A stretch of DNA of 64,000 bases from Aplidium turbinatum (GCA_918807975.1 OU964929.1:10495197-10559196); one strand, 5' to 3'; shown: positions 43,501 through 50,504, counted from the stretch's first letter. Notes: a model not told the origin generated them from the sequence alone. Numbers and translations are program-made.

Positions 43501-46500
43501 CAGTACAGACCAATGCATTATTATCACGCAACTTTTTGTTAACACAAAAACTATCTTTGCTTCTCAATACTTTGTGAATTTGATTGCTTCCTGCATCAGC
43601 CCTTTAAAATGTTTTCTTGTTGAAAATTAAGATGATTAAAACTTGCAAATTTTTCATACTTTTGTTTTTTAAACAGTGACAAAACGACTCTGCGAATTTA
43701 CATACAATGTGACCTATCTGGCTTTGAGGGTCATTATTGTATGTTTCCATAAGCAGCTTCAACATGGCTGGTACGAACTCTCCTATACGTTAAGAGATAT
43801 TATCCTTCAGCACATAAGTAAGAATTTTGGTGTTCTGCTTTTTCGTAAGAAATTGTAGCGACGCTACCACATTTTTTGCACGTACTTTTGCAGCTTGTAC
43901 TAGCATCATTTGAGGTTTATAAAACAATTTTGTTACAAATGCTTCCAAAAGCACTCTCCAGAGTTTAGACGCATCTTATGCTTGCTTACGTGCGAGAACC
44001 CAATCACGCACTTTTCTACATTTGTGCAATGTAAAATATGTCATAGATACAATTGGTGCTGCAAAAAATTAACTGCTCCAAACCAACTACTTTCCGTTCT
44101 AGGTGGAACAGCAGTGTGGAAATTCATTACATTTTTGATGCGATACAAAACTCCACTGTTGGTTTATTTAAGACCGTACGTTGAAAGACAGGTCAGCCAA
44201 TAGCATTTCCTGAAGACGTGTTTTCTTCGTTGTTACTGTTTTTAAATTGTGCAGAATCAACTCATCTCTGCAAGGCCATTATTAACAAAAATTGTTGTAA
44301 GCAAACCTCTAATATATCTACTTTGTTCATTAGTTTGTGTGCGTTTGCCTCACTGTTATGCCATATCACCTGTTGTAACTTCAGTTGAAGGATAACGTTC
44401 ACATGACCATGATAGTAATTATTCAACTCACCGAATGAAGAACTGACCGGATAAAGCAACGCTTGGCTCATGAATTAATGCGTGCATGTGATTAAAGTGC
44501 GTGCGTTCCGTGCATAAGAATATAATCGCAACTTACAAATCTGTGAAACCTAGCAGATAAAAAGTAAGATTTGTCCATGCCAAAGGTTGTATTGTTAAAC
44601 TCCTGTCGGTTTCAGCTCTGCTTTTTACCATGCGGAACGCTTTTAGGCAAGAACTTGAATCGAGCGCTGTACTGTAAAGTGTAAATTATAACTACCATTA
44701 ACAGTTTCTGCAAAGGGAAATACGCTGTATAGAGGGAATGGAACAGAGGCAAATTCTCGAAGATCTTCTCAAGACGAAAAAACACCAATCGATTAGACTC
44801 TCTGTTATGATCAATGAGCTTGTTCAAGATGCCAGGGAGTTACGAAGACAACTCGCCAACAAAGGAGGTGCCGTTTTTTTCCTTCATTTCCAGCTTTGCT
44901 GATAATTTCTAAACAGCTTTAGATTTGGGCTGTGTGTCTTTGTGTCCAAAACGTTATGATAGGCTGCCTTGACGCTATGCACACGATGTACAGAATAATA
45001 TGTATTTTTAGTTGTATGTGTGCAGTGTCGGATCTAGAAAAATAATTTTAAAAGAAAAACACTGTTGAGATTGAAATAAGCATTTCAAAGATCAACAAAA
45101 GAGACGTGAAGCGATGTAAAAGCGGAAATTTGTGTCGGCGAGAATACTTGCGAATTCACATCTTATGGCAATTTATATTTTAAATGGCATTGTACGTGCT
45201 TTGTTGTGCTGTAAGCTAACAGTAACATCGGCCATTTGTGGAATAGAAATCTTGGTAACAAAATGCTTCGCTCCAACTCTCATGTAGGCTATGTCATGGC
45301 CACCTAAAGATACGGCCTGATTTGTCACATTTTGCATAAATTTTCAGGTTTTTCTAACTTTGGGCGAACATTTAAATAAATTTTTCTAAAAATTAGATTT
45401 TTACGCTTTTATTATTTTTTTCCCCAGATGATACAATAGATTTTAACATCTTCACATGTTGAAAAACTAAGAAAATTTGATTTTGAAGATTTTAGTCAGA
45501 CTGTTACTTTTCAATAACAGTCTGATTTTGCGTTTTTCAACTTAGTTTTTCTCATTTGCTACTGCTTTCCCAAGGCAACAAAAAAGTTTTATGTCATTAG
45601 GAAACCGCAAAACGTAAGAACATCTTAAAAAATGTCAGTCAAGCACCAGCAGTAGCTGTAATCAAAATCTGCGAAATGTGACAAATCAGGCCGCATCTCC
45701 AGGTGGCCATGGCTATGTCAACGTTTTTTATTATAGGGAGGCGAGCTTCATCAACATCCAAAGTATCCTTTTCACTTCCAAAATCTCCTAACATCAGCTC
45801 TGGATTCTTCGACAACGAGAGATCTCGTCAAAACTCCTTTCGAAAAGCTGTGACCCCCACGGACTCTCCTGAAGTAGTCATCAAGTTCGTTGAAGAAGAT
45901 GGGAAAAATCAAATGTACGCGGCCGTTCATCGTTCGTAGGACATCAATTTGTGTGGATTGTATTTTGTTTAATCGGTCTCGTGCGCTTTGTTGTTGAGCA
46001 AATCATTTCATTCAGTTGGCCAGACAACGCACGTATACCTGCAGATATTGTTTCAATGCACATTTCTTTTGCAGTGGTCCAAGACCTTCAGCACCAGGCT
46101 CCAGAATTCGTCCCCGTAAAGTAAGTATTTGGTGCATTTTGTCATGACTAAAGACGTATTCATATTTTTATTTGCGACAACGTGATTCGGACTTAATTGA
46201 GTCGGCGGCCAGTAATTAAAACAATAAGTATTGTGGTTACCACTTTTTCGAGCGTCTTTTTCGCTATGCCGCACTAAGGCTTCGTCGTATGAGCTTTTCG
46301 GAGCAAGGTTTTACCCTTCCACCACATCATATCTTTTAACCAGGCTATTATCTAACATACAACATTCCAGCCCATCAAACAATATGTGGTTGCAAAGCAA
46401 CAGTCGTAGATATGGCCTTAGTTTTTCTATGTTAGACTTCCGTGTAAGAAAACCATAATCTTCAGTACGACTGCACTCTGGATTGTACACAAAGGGTGCA

Positions 46501-48366
46501 GTCTTTCCTTATGAAACACTTGACGACCAATTTTTTTGTCATATGTTTTATAGGCCAGTTATCGTTTCTGCAGCGCAAAATCGTACAACCTCAGTAAACC
46601 AAATGTATCTTGATCTTAAGTGAGTTTTATTTTGTCGACAGAATCTCCGCAACATTGCGAACACCACATCAAAAGAAATTGTTCAGCAATCTGCAAACAT
46701 CGGCACTGGAGTATTGAGGTATATATAGATTATAACTTTATAAAGAAATGAGATTTTCATTATCACGTAGAATTTTTTTTAAGAGTAACTATTTTAACCA
46801 TTTTTTTTTGTCATATCAAATTTTAGAAACAGTCGAACGTTCTCGGTTGGATTGTGGCGAGGTCCCAGCTCACCTCCTCCGTCAATTTCAATCATACCGG
46901 ACATCACCGTCGATGGATGTGACTCTCCAAAGTTATCTCCTGCTAAGTAAGTAACCTACGCTTGTTGGCTTTTTTTGAATCCATAGCTGCAACAAGCAGA
47001 CGATTGCCCTGCTCTTTTTTTTGGTAAGAAGAAAGTATGATTGCGCTGAGTTAATTTCGTGTTTACATTGCAGAGCTAAATTTTACGCTTTGGGAAAATA
47101 CTTGATTGATTGAATCTTTATCCTCGGACTGGGAAAGCTTCTTGAAGAGCTTAATCCTGGCAGTTTCGCATACTCGTAGAGGCTTTGAATCACTGACGCA
47201 GGCCCGGTCACCGAGATTGACAGAGTGAAGTTTCCGATTGTTGAAGTCTTGTTGCCGGGGAATTATTCCATCCATTAGATTCCGCTGAATGGGGAGCAGT
47301 CCTTAACGTGCGTTGCTTAAGCGCACACCCCGAGAGTCGAACCAGCGCCGCTTGATCTTGAAGCTTCTTTGATCCAGAAGTCACTTAGATGAGTTACTCG
47401 CTAAACAGTAGCCTACAAAAATTGTTTAGGCTGACTGTATAAGTGGATTACGCATTTCTGCAATGGCTGTAAACCTCGATATAGTTTGATAAATTATTAT
47501 GATAAACCATGAGCTTTCAAGTTTTAAAATAGCCTACAGCAGTATCATTCCTTTTTGATTTCTTATTTTAAGCCCAAGATCACAGCGGTTTGGAAATGAC
47601 GGCAGTCCTCGAAGTGCAAGCTCATTTCATGTGCAGAGACTTTCTCCTACCAAAGAAGCCGGTAAGGCAATTGCCGTCTGAATAGTCGACAGTAAAGTTT
47701 CCGACCTGTTCCGCAGTGATCTAATCATGACTCTCAGTAATTTTTTTGTGAGTTACACCGTGGCATATGAAAATACTAGTACTACAGAACAGACCACGAT
47801 TACACATTTGTTTCAAAACAAAGAATCCGGACGGATGTAAACGCTTTATATGGCAATAGGACTTCCAAAGAATTCTCGGTGCTTTTTCCAGATACTGGTC
47901 CATCCAAGAAGATTCCGCTCCCCTAAAATCATGTGGGGCCCTGGTTAAAAAGTACCCGCTTATTCAAGCTTACTACACTAGTTCACCATCATGATAGTTA
48001 AAAAAGTCAAAATGATTGTCTGTGCCAGTATCAGAAAGTGTAGCCTATAGTTTCTGCTCAACCATAGTATAGGCTAAGTAGACGCGTGTTCTGTTTTGCT
48101 GTTGACCACACTACTTTGTTTCCTTGCTTATTAAAGTTTTAGCCTGCTCAATGCTCATGAGCATGCTAATTTACTGTGTGCATGCAGGAGAAAGAAATCG
48201 CCGGGTCACTGTCGCTACAACTTCAGAGGTGCGATCAAAGTCTGCTTGTTCGTTCAATCCAAGGCAACCTTTTGAAAACACGAGCAAGCTGCCTGGTAAC
48301 GTGGTCACTTCACGAAACGACATCATAGAAGAGCAAAAAGAACCACTATCTGCAGTGCTGTGTTAA
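3322..48366 (+). CDS. UNC80: UNC80 orthologue, NALCN channel complex scaffold (whole gene, 64 coding exons)
   Basis: UNC80 is a very large HEAT-repeat-like cytosolic protein that, with UNC79, binds and stabilises the sodium-leak channel NALCN at the neuronal membrane and sets resting excitability (family knowledge). I read the exons one by one from splice sites, phase and recalled similarity to vertebrate UNC80. The summed coding length is 9207 nt, a multiple of three, giving 3068 residues against about 3,260 in vertebrates. The start ATG (3322) follows an in-frame TGA at 3304, and the peptide IPLPIQSFLWRQT matches the vertebrate N-terminus. Diagnostic blocks include ELFVFLFAP-like RLFVFLFAPIVNNIKESDLTF, NFCHPFC, KSHVRLAEIANSLL and YLALRVIIVCFHKQL. 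Introns are GT-AG except one GC-AG. The stop codon lies in a hAT element. Exons 20, 26, 27, 32, 33 and the start of 47 are less certain than the rest. Confidence 0.95.
6456..6715 (-). mobile_element. tRNA-headed SINE (family C)
   Basis: Read on the - strand, a tRNA-like head with GTTTAGTGGCCGAGTA and GAGATCAATTCC is followed by a body shared with the copy at 31849 (the ACAAGGCTCA and TTTTGTATCAGATTTAA segments). It ends in the ATTATTATT tail that this family carries. It lies in the intron between UNC80 exons 4 and 5. Next to its tail, 6398-6455, is another degenerate tRNA-like stretch (TAGTCGAGTGG, GGTTTGACACC). Confidence 0.65.
7180..7288. repeat. Hairpin with short outer inverted repeat
   Basis: There is a perfect 14-bp hairpin at 7198-7211 and 7215-7228 (CAACTTGTACATTA, loop CGG). 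It is enclosed by a 10-bp inverted repeat GACAATTGGA at 7180-7189 and 7279-7288. It is probably a small foldback MITE in the intron before exon 6. Confidence 0.6.
7951..10565 (+). CDS. UNC80: UNC80 exons 7-11, basic and Ser-rich linker (about residues 264-481)
   Basis: Exons: 7951-8066, 8187-8272, 8503-8664, 9798-10017, 10498-10565. The region is poorly conserved and was placed mainly by splice signals and phase (1, 0, 0, 1, 0). Exon 9 is strongly basic (KSPLPKRKSRKRTF, then FHKFKSP), like the vertebrate KKFKSRKEDRERKG stretch. Exon 10 begins APEEDDPPSY and ends at a consensus GTGAGT donor. The ORF continues past that donor, but only this site gives the phase needed by exon 11. The 1.1-kb intron between exons 9 and 10 holds a SINE tail and the 667-bp foldback element. 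Confidence 0.82.
8745..8805 (+). mobile_element. 3' end fragment of SINE family C
   Basis: The tail CTTAGCAGTTGTAGAGC, then AACAATAAATAAA and a run of ATT, matches the 3' end of the complete copy at 31849-32083. The upstream part of this fragment is too diverged to place. Confidence 0.6.
8909..9575. mobile_element. Large foldback element (about 290-bp inverted arms) with 12-bp target duplication
   Basis: The arms 8984-9275 and 9292-9577 are nearly perfect reverse complements around a 16-nt centre. The flanks TTTTACAAATTA (8897-8908 and 9576-9587) form a 12-bp duplication, one base of which overlaps the ends. The left end reads AAAGCTTTGGTAGAG. Related pieces occur at 32352 and 54519. Each arm holds the motif CTGATGAC, a 5-bp stem, then GAAAACGTT. 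It sits in the intron between UNC80 exons 9 and 10. Confidence 0.85.
10938..12226 (-). mobile_element. hAT DNA transposon, degenerate
   Basis: The terminal inverted repeats CAGGGGCGCCGGAA and TTCCGGCGCCCCTG are flanked by the exact 8-bp duplication ATTATCAT (10930-10937 and 12227-12234). On the - strand, 11604-11404 encodes SHVERCFSLLKRI, the C-terminal dimerisation segment of hAT transposases. The rest of the transposase is not readable, so it is inactive. It lies in the intron between UNC80 exons 11 and 12. Confidence 0.93.
12427..18872 (+). CDS. UNC80: UNC80 exons 12-20 (about residues 481-866)
   Basis: Exons: 12427-12663, 13248-13292, 13616-13735, 14186-14345, 14718-14854, 15386-15514, 16047-16111, 17846-17954, 18719-18872. 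Exon 12 (GCLKLDAILSVIEVIV) matches the vertebrate segment GMLDLSVVLKAVYLV. Exon 14 (QQLGCSNACSKSGHR) and exon 15 (LKDIMDVLHSLLSYC) align with GCAYGCGEGHR and LNNVVDFLHALLGFC. Exon 16 carries VVKTVFRPLIEKC and exon 17 carries YKEVRNFVQFVRLNH. Exons 18-20 are charged and Ser/Asp-rich. Exon 20's acceptor (AAAG before 18719) has a poor pyrimidine tract, so its start is tentative; its GTGAGT donor and phase are good. Long introns here hold two hAT elements (10938-12226 and 16701-17545). Confidence 0.88.
14353..14440. mobile_element. Hairpin MITE, copy 1
   Basis: An 88-bp near-palindrome begins CCCAGACAGCAAA and ends TTTGTTGTCTGGG, with the core ACATTGATTCAACGTC. It starts 7 nt after the splice donor of UNC80 exon 15. 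Other copies lie at 50795, 51089, 53248 and 54843, with fragments at 23478 and 41816. Confidence 0.8.
15030..15286. mobile_element. hAT-like MITE
   Basis: The ends CAGGAGCGTAGTCAGAG and GTTGACTATGCCCCTG are inverted. The flanks ATAATGAG and TTAATGAG match at 7 of 8 bases. The interior resembles the element at 21451. It lies in the intron between UNC80 exons 16 and 17. Confidence 0.75.
16701..17545 (+). mobile_element. hAT DNA transposon, internally deleted
   Basis: The ends CAGGCCTGGATTAA and TTAATCCGGGCCTG are flanked by the perfect 8-bp duplication CCCACACC (16693-16700 and 17546-17553). An open frame at 16879-17196 encodes the hAT C-terminal domain (CSGERSFSKLKRIKN, RLANLSLLSIE). Only this last part of the transposase remains, so the element cannot move itself. 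It lies in the intron between UNC80 exons 18 and 19. Confidence 0.95.
19514..26498 (+). CDS. UNC80: UNC80 exons 21-28 (about residues 866-1388)
   Basis: Exons: 19514-19740, 20385-20567, 21183-21315, 23196-23342, 24222-24377, 24699-24829, 25578-26024 and 26358-26498. Exon 21 has RILQFLMECCPPGTVPDAN and exon 22 has VDRCVSNKWPNWT, both strongly UNC80-like. Exon 24 carries QMAAANLLHQITAFLRET. Exons 25-27 are Ser/Lys-rich linkers. Exon 26 was placed by phase only. Exon 27 could start at 25578 or, in the same frame, at 25479; I prefer 25578 for its T-rich tract. Exon 28 has NFLCDHVNFCHPFCHKR, aligned to the vertebrate Cys/His cluster FICTHVDYCHPHCY, a likely structural or metal-binding site. Confidence 0.87.
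19771..19942. mobile_element. hAT-like MITE, no clear target duplication
   Basis: The inverted ends CAGTAGCGGATCCAG and CTGGATCCGCCCCTG enclose a G-run at one end and a C-run at the other. The flanking octamers do not match. It begins 30 nt after the donor of UNC80 exon 21. Confidence 0.6.
19944..20110 (+). mobile_element. Old, diverged SINE family A fragment
   Basis: ACTCGGGGTGTGTGCTTCAGCAACG, read in pieces, resembles the segment after the tRNA head of the SINE at 37331. The head itself is degraded. Confidence 0.45.
20640..20795. repeat. Short dispersed tandem repeat
   Basis: The unit GTAGAAGACTGTTCTGACG occurs at least three times, with variants such as GTAGAATGTA between. It lies in the intron after UNC80 exon 22 and has no coding meaning. 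Confidence 0.7.
20922..21147 (+). mobile_element. SINE family A, 5'-truncated
   Basis: The body and 3' end match the copy at 37331: AAAGTCTCTACAGGTATGCGAAACTG (in pieces), AGGCTTTCTCATTCCAAGGATAA and an AATCAACCAATC tail. The tRNA head is missing. It ends about 35 bp before UNC80 exon 23. Confidence 0.65.
21330..22947 (-). mobile_element. hAT DNA transposon, degenerate, host to a nested element
   Basis: The ends CAGGGCCGTAGCCAG and CTGGCTACGGGCCTG are flanked by the perfect duplication ATCCAAAA (21322-21329 and 22948-22955). On the - strand, 22371-22141 encodes ESSTAVCECGFSVLTRADA and QANLVLMAFEHSV, the hAT dimerisation region. A second element (21451-21952) is inserted inside. The duplication starts at base 7 of the intron that follows UNC80 exon 23. 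Confidence 0.93.
21451..21952. mobile_element. hAT MITE nested inside a hAT
   Basis: The ends CAGTAGCGTAGCCAGG and GGCTACGCCACTG are flanked by the perfect duplication GTTAAGAC (21443-21450 and 21953-21960). It is therefore younger than the hAT at 21330-22947. The ends are rich in G-runs and C-runs and there is no coding capacity. Confidence 0.93.
23478..23534. mobile_element. Hairpin MITE fragment
   Basis: TTTTTACGTTGATTCAATTTC and its inverse AATTGATGTAAAAAC match the core of the hairpin MITE family; the outer arms are gone. Confidence 0.45.
23623..24023. mobile_element. Mutator-like MITE, copy A
   Basis: The start ATGGCCACCTAAAGATATGG and the inverted GGCCTGATTTGTCACATTTTGC termini are flanked by the 9-bp duplication GGCTACCAC (23614-23622 and 24024-24032). 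It is highly similar along its length to copy B at 45296. The right terminus lacks the last 10 or so bases present in copy B. It lies in the intron between UNC80 exons 24 and 25. Confidence 0.88.
27172..31791 (+). CDS. UNC80: UNC80 exons 29-36 (about residues 1388-1803)
   Basis: Exons: 27172-27230, 27929-28083, 28654-28847, 29537-29668, 30214-30257 (weak, phase-based), 30353-30507, 30825-31211, 31672-31791. Exon 30 gives CWELLLDSNKLL and exon 31 gives SLFLLCAIKIKRDV then KHPDPGHR, close to vertebrate MFLLCAVKVPEAV and HHPETVQR. Exon 32 has LPDPPWIPHIL, as in the vertebrate DPPWVPQ motif; its donor is uncertain. Exon 34 has REEELKQLIRQEEEERAEAR, a likely helical segment, and ends at a duplicated donor. 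Exon 36 (CVFPPAIGDCVPTVIQLIL) ends at GCAAGT, a GC donor. No GT site there keeps the frame. Confidence 0.83.
27357..27660. repeat. Minisatellite, 16-bp unit
   Basis: About 19 imperfect copies of ATATGACATGCATGTG lie in the intron between UNC80 exons 29 and 30. The period gives a long open frame on the - strand by chance. Confidence 0.9.
30498..30539 (+). repeat. UNC80: 21-bp tandem duplication carrying two splice donors (UNC80 exon 34)
   Basis: CCAGATTGCGGTGAGTACGTG is followed directly by a second copy with one change. Each copy contains G then GTGAGT, giving donors at 30508 and 30529. The spacing is 21 nt, so use of the second donor would add seven residues (beginning EYVPDC) without changing frame. 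Confidence 0.85.
31849..32083 (+). mobile_element. tRNA-headed SINE (family C), complete
   Basis: It is flanked by the 11-bp duplication GTTTGTGTGAA (31838-31848 and 32084-32094). The head has an A-box-like TTCAGTGGCC and a B-box-like GATCGATTCC. The tail ends in ATTATTATTATT. It was inserted in the 353-nt intron between UNC80 exons 36 and 37. Confidence 0.85.
32145..39332 (+). CDS. UNC80: UNC80 exons 37-49, conserved core (about residues 1803-2444)
   Basis: Exons: 32145-32344, 33102-33257, 33515-33595, 34030-34209, 34684-34881, 35255-35375, 36142-36326, 36546-36674, 37093-37209, 37817-37911, 38344-38468, 38798-38984, 39186-39332. Landmarks match vertebrate UNC80: LLVTAGMQGTK, HHCYVRDFY, RRVAQMKQAEIGRL, AMDAEFYLFDSK, HRQPFLLQLFASAAPLL, CITVIAYQPESSRTLEML and LPCYLQHIKK. 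Exon 48 holds a short Ser/Gln run. Exon 49 starts at 39186 or 39207 (both phase 2, weak tracts). Its peptide EEFVAPRDATLQLC matches vertebrate EEFRRPRESLLNIC. All phases close. Exon 37 has a second copy of its splice donor 159 nt downstream, made by a small insertion. Confidence 0.93.
32352..32498 (+). mobile_element. Short foldback-family insertion at a splice donor
   Basis: It starts AAAGCTTTGGTAGAGAG and ends TCTATGGTTCAA, like the ends of the foldback at 8909. It is flanked by the 12-bp duplication AAATTGTAAGTT (32340-32351 and 32499-32510). The duplicated sequence contains the donor of UNC80 exon 37. Confidence 0.88.
35405..35600 (+). mobile_element. Possible SINE of a further family
   Basis: GCGGGATGACGCAGCAGATAA looks like a decayed tRNA head, followed by a body with GGAACTGGCAACC. 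There is a single copy in the window and no duplication that I can see. Confidence 0.35.
35888..36122 (+). mobile_element. SINE family A, 5'-truncated
   Basis: It shares AGCAACGCATTTCAAAG, ACACTTCAACAGTTGG and the AGTCTGAGGATAAAG 3' part with the full copy at 37331. It ends about 20 bp before UNC80 exon 43. Confidence 0.7.
37331..37617 (+). mobile_element. tRNA-headed SINE (family A), full length
   Basis: The head has A box TAGCTCAGTGG and B box GGTTCGACTCT, a pol III internal promoter. A body of about 210 bp and an AACCAACCAACC tail follow. It lies in the intron between UNC80 exons 45 and 46. Other copies: 40177, 47102, 56341, 58066 (all reverse), with fragments at 20922 and 35888. Confidence 0.85.
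38075..38249. mobile_element. hAT-like MITE
   Basis: The ends CAGGGACGTAGCTAAG and CTAGCTGCGTCACTG are inverted, with G-rich and C-rich subterminal blocks. The flanking octamers match at only 5 of 8. It is preceded by a short tandem array of CTCAAACTC and TCTTGACAA at 37980-38062. Confidence 0.5.
39637..44867 (+). CDS. UNC80: UNC80 exons 50-58, conserved core (about residues 2444-2839)
   Basis: Exons: 39637-39727, 40649-40818, 41214-41322, 41641-41764, 42316-42486, 42886-43014, 43677-43817, 44103-44191, 44705-44867. This is the most conserved stretch: KSHVRLAEIANSLLR, VDWSVEDARPALFIVLKRLD, LARQPVVAHIPHLKTFV, YVLLNLIIPLCL, YLALRVIIVCFHKQL and AVWKFITFLMRYKTP followed by LLVYLRPYVERQ, each with a direct vertebrate counterpart. 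Exon 58 is charged (EGMEQRQILEDLLKTKK). Exon 53 lies just downstream of a short tandem array that repeats acceptor-like TTTCAG motifs. A full SINE in reverse orientation sits between exons 50 and 51. Confidence 0.94.
40177..40487 (-). mobile_element. SINE family A, full length
   Basis: The tRNA-like head is at the right end (reverse of TAGCTCAGTTGG and GGTTCGACTC) and the tail at the left (reverse of AACCAACTAACC). It lies in the intron between UNC80 exons 50 and 51. Confidence 0.85.
41495..41561 (+). repeat. Tandem repeat of acceptor-like motifs
   Basis: Four copies of a unit close to TTTCAGAGCACCATTTA lie about 80-140 nt upstream of UNC80 exon 53. Each contains a pyrimidine-AG motif that could act as a decoy 3' splice site. 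Confidence 0.7.
41816..41862. mobile_element. Hairpin MITE fragment
   Basis: TTTTACATTCCTTCAACGTC, then ACAATTGTTGAGTCAATG, is the core of the hairpin MITE family without its outer arms. Confidence 0.5.
45296..45710. mobile_element. Mutator-like MITE, copy B
   Basis: The 40-bp termini ATGGCCACCT and AGGTGGCCAT extend inward through GGCCTGATTTGTCACATTT. They are flanked by the perfect 9-bp duplication GGCTATGTC (45287-45295 and 45711-45719). It is close to copy A at 23623. Its right end lies 26 nt from the acceptor of UNC80 exon 59. Confidence 0.9.
45737..48366 (+). CDS. UNC80: UNC80 exons 59-64, variable C-terminal tail with transposon-supplied stop (about residues 2839-3068)
   Basis: Exons: 45737-45914, 46075-46120, 46642-46718, 46827-46946, 47573-47661, 48188-48366 including TAA at 48364. 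The tail is Ser/Pro/Arg-rich and poorly conserved, as in vertebrates. Phases 2, 0, 2, 2, 1 link it to the core. In exon 64 the codons after EEQKEPLS run into a hAT terminal repeat starting at 48353, so the last residues AVLC and the TAA are transposon sequence. A candidate poly(A) signal AATAAA lies at 48594, also inside the element. A Mutator-like MITE ends 26 nt upstream of exon 59. Confidence 0.85.
47102..47398 (-). mobile_element. SINE family A, nearly full length
   Basis: It has the same body as the copy at 40177 (reverse orientation), with a more decayed tRNA head at the right end. It lies in the intron between UNC80 exons 62 and 63. Confidence 0.8.
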
Positions 48367-50352
48367 ACTCTTTGTGGGCCCCGGGGCCAGAATAATTTTG
48401 GGCCCTCTATCGTCAAGCAGACCTATAGTATTGTGTATACTTTCAGTGCACTAATATGGAAATGTGGTTCACTTCAATAGACTTTCTCACTAGTTTAGAA
48501 AACAACACAAGTGTAAGTAAACCGCAAACACAGGTCTATCATTTCTTAGCAACACCTTTGCTCGGAATGAAGCCTAAAGTGTTAACAATTTCTAATAAAA
48601 AAATACTGGCAATGGAGTATAGTCACGACGCGGTAATACCACCGTACCGCGCAAAATTTTCACTGTTTGAACTTTTCGTCGCGGTACCGCGATAAAATCT
48701 GAGGATAAAACCAAAACTGAAGAAATTATTAATTTTCATTCAGATTTGGTCATCTGGTCTGGCAACATTATTGTTTTTCACCATTTTTATGGTTTATTTG
48801 GCAACACTACTTGTTCAGTCAACCAAGGTAAAAACATAAACATTGTGATTGTAAATTTTAATTTGTAAACAAAAGCAGTGTCAAGAGTTTTGAGAATCAG
48901 GTGTTTAATTATTTTTTTTTAACATTATTTCATTCCAAGGCAAAGCTTTCATTATTTTATGCAGGCATTCAAGTTAATTAAAGTTTTTAGGGTATGGTAA
49001 CCTTGGTTAGTGTCAAGCATAAACACTTAAACAGGTCACTTGTGAAAGAATGATTTTTATTTTGGATCACAGCAATTTCAGTGGGCTACCATACAACATG
49101 TGATATGCCAGGCCTATAAGGTATTTGAAGATAAGAGAAATTTCATGTGCATATAATCAGAAAAAAGTAAATACAGAAGAATGTTTCTGCTAAAAGTATC
49201 CAGCATTCAATAAAAAGCAACTCAGATGAGCTATAAAGGTGGATAACAAGTGGCGCAAGTTCCTCAATTGCCTAAATAGTCCCTAAATTTTTTCCAAAAT
49301 TTGCTTTTTTTAATAGATTCCCTTGCATTTGATGTGCACTTGCACAAGTACACTCTTATTCTTCACGGTGCAGACTGCAGAGGCAGTATGACATTTCGAG
49401 ATGTTTTGCGTTGTAGTGTACAGGAAGACATGTGCAGTGCGGCAGCGGACAAGTTTTTTCTGCTCGTGACATCACTAGTTAAGGATATTTATAATTACGG
49501 TATTGTAAATGTTAATAAAAATGATATGATAAATCATAAAATAAATTGAATATATGAGTATGTGAATTCACAAAAAGCCCAACTCCATTTTTTTTCATTT
49601 CACTTTTTGTGCTTTCCGATTTCTTTCAATCAAAAGAAATTGAATACCGGTATATGAATTCAAAAAGAGCCCTCTAGTATTTTTTTCATTTCACTAATTG
49701 TGCTTTCCAATTTCTTTCAATGTCTTGTAAATTATATTATACTAAAAAAACAGCCAAATTTTTCAAACATATCGGCAAACACATAAAAAATACCCTATCA
49801 ATATTTCGATTGATTTTAAGATGGGCCCAACTACATCAATTACACTTCAACGTCTAAATAGTTTCTCCACAGAATCTTCACCGACTGAACTTATTAGGTA
49901 TGATGCTTCTTACCAGTAAGCATAAAATCATTATCGAAGTTTCACCACAAAAGTAAATGACCAAAATATCGTAATTAAAACGGTTGTGCAAAAACACTTT
50001 GTGGCAATTGGGCCCTTCTTGAATTCAATATTCAATTGCATCCCACCTGTTATATATATGTTAAATATATTTCTGCAGATCATGTTACCGGAACTAACGT
50101 TATCGTATTTTAACTTTCTGTTAAGATAGTAATGGTGTTTTTAGAGATGTTTCAGTGTAGTAAGGGCCCAAATTTGAGATGTTTTAGTATAATAAGACCT
50201 AAATCATCTTTATAATGGACAAGTACACGCAGTAAACTTTAGAAAATCAAAAAAAACTTCACTGAAACGCAAATGTCTGTTATTTGTGGGCCCCCTGAGA
50301 TGGTGGGCCCGGGGGCCGGGCCCCCCTTGGCCCTCCCCTTAACACAGCACTG
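48353..50352. mobile_element. Non-autonomous hAT element inserted in the UNC80 final exon
   Basis: It is exactly 2000 bp, with ends CAGTGCTGTGTTAA and TTAACACAGCACTG. The 8-bp duplication ACTATCTG (48345-48352 and 50353-50360) is perfect. GGGCCC-rich blocks lie just inside both ends. I see no hAT transposase domain; internal open frames are short. Internal structure includes a GC-rich inverted repeat near 48628-48692 and a tandem duplication of about 90 bp around 49562-49720. The intact ends and exact duplication suggest it is fairly young. Confidence 0.96.
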
Positions 50353-50504
50353 ACTATCTGGTTCTAATCCTTTTCAATAACCACACCGAATATTTTACCA
50401 AGCTTGTTTTTACGTCCCTGAGATGTTAAACAGCAATTTTTCCAATTGAAAGAAAGTATAGGTTATATTTCTGAGTGACAATTCTTTTAGAGTTGTTGCA
50501 ACTG

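Noticed and set aside
48456-48695. Gene inside the 2-kb hAT
   Set aside because: The short frame has no transposase or other domain; the element looks non-autonomous.
49301-49549. 82-codon open frame within the hAT
   Set aside because: There is no recognisable domain and it lies in AT-rich element interior.
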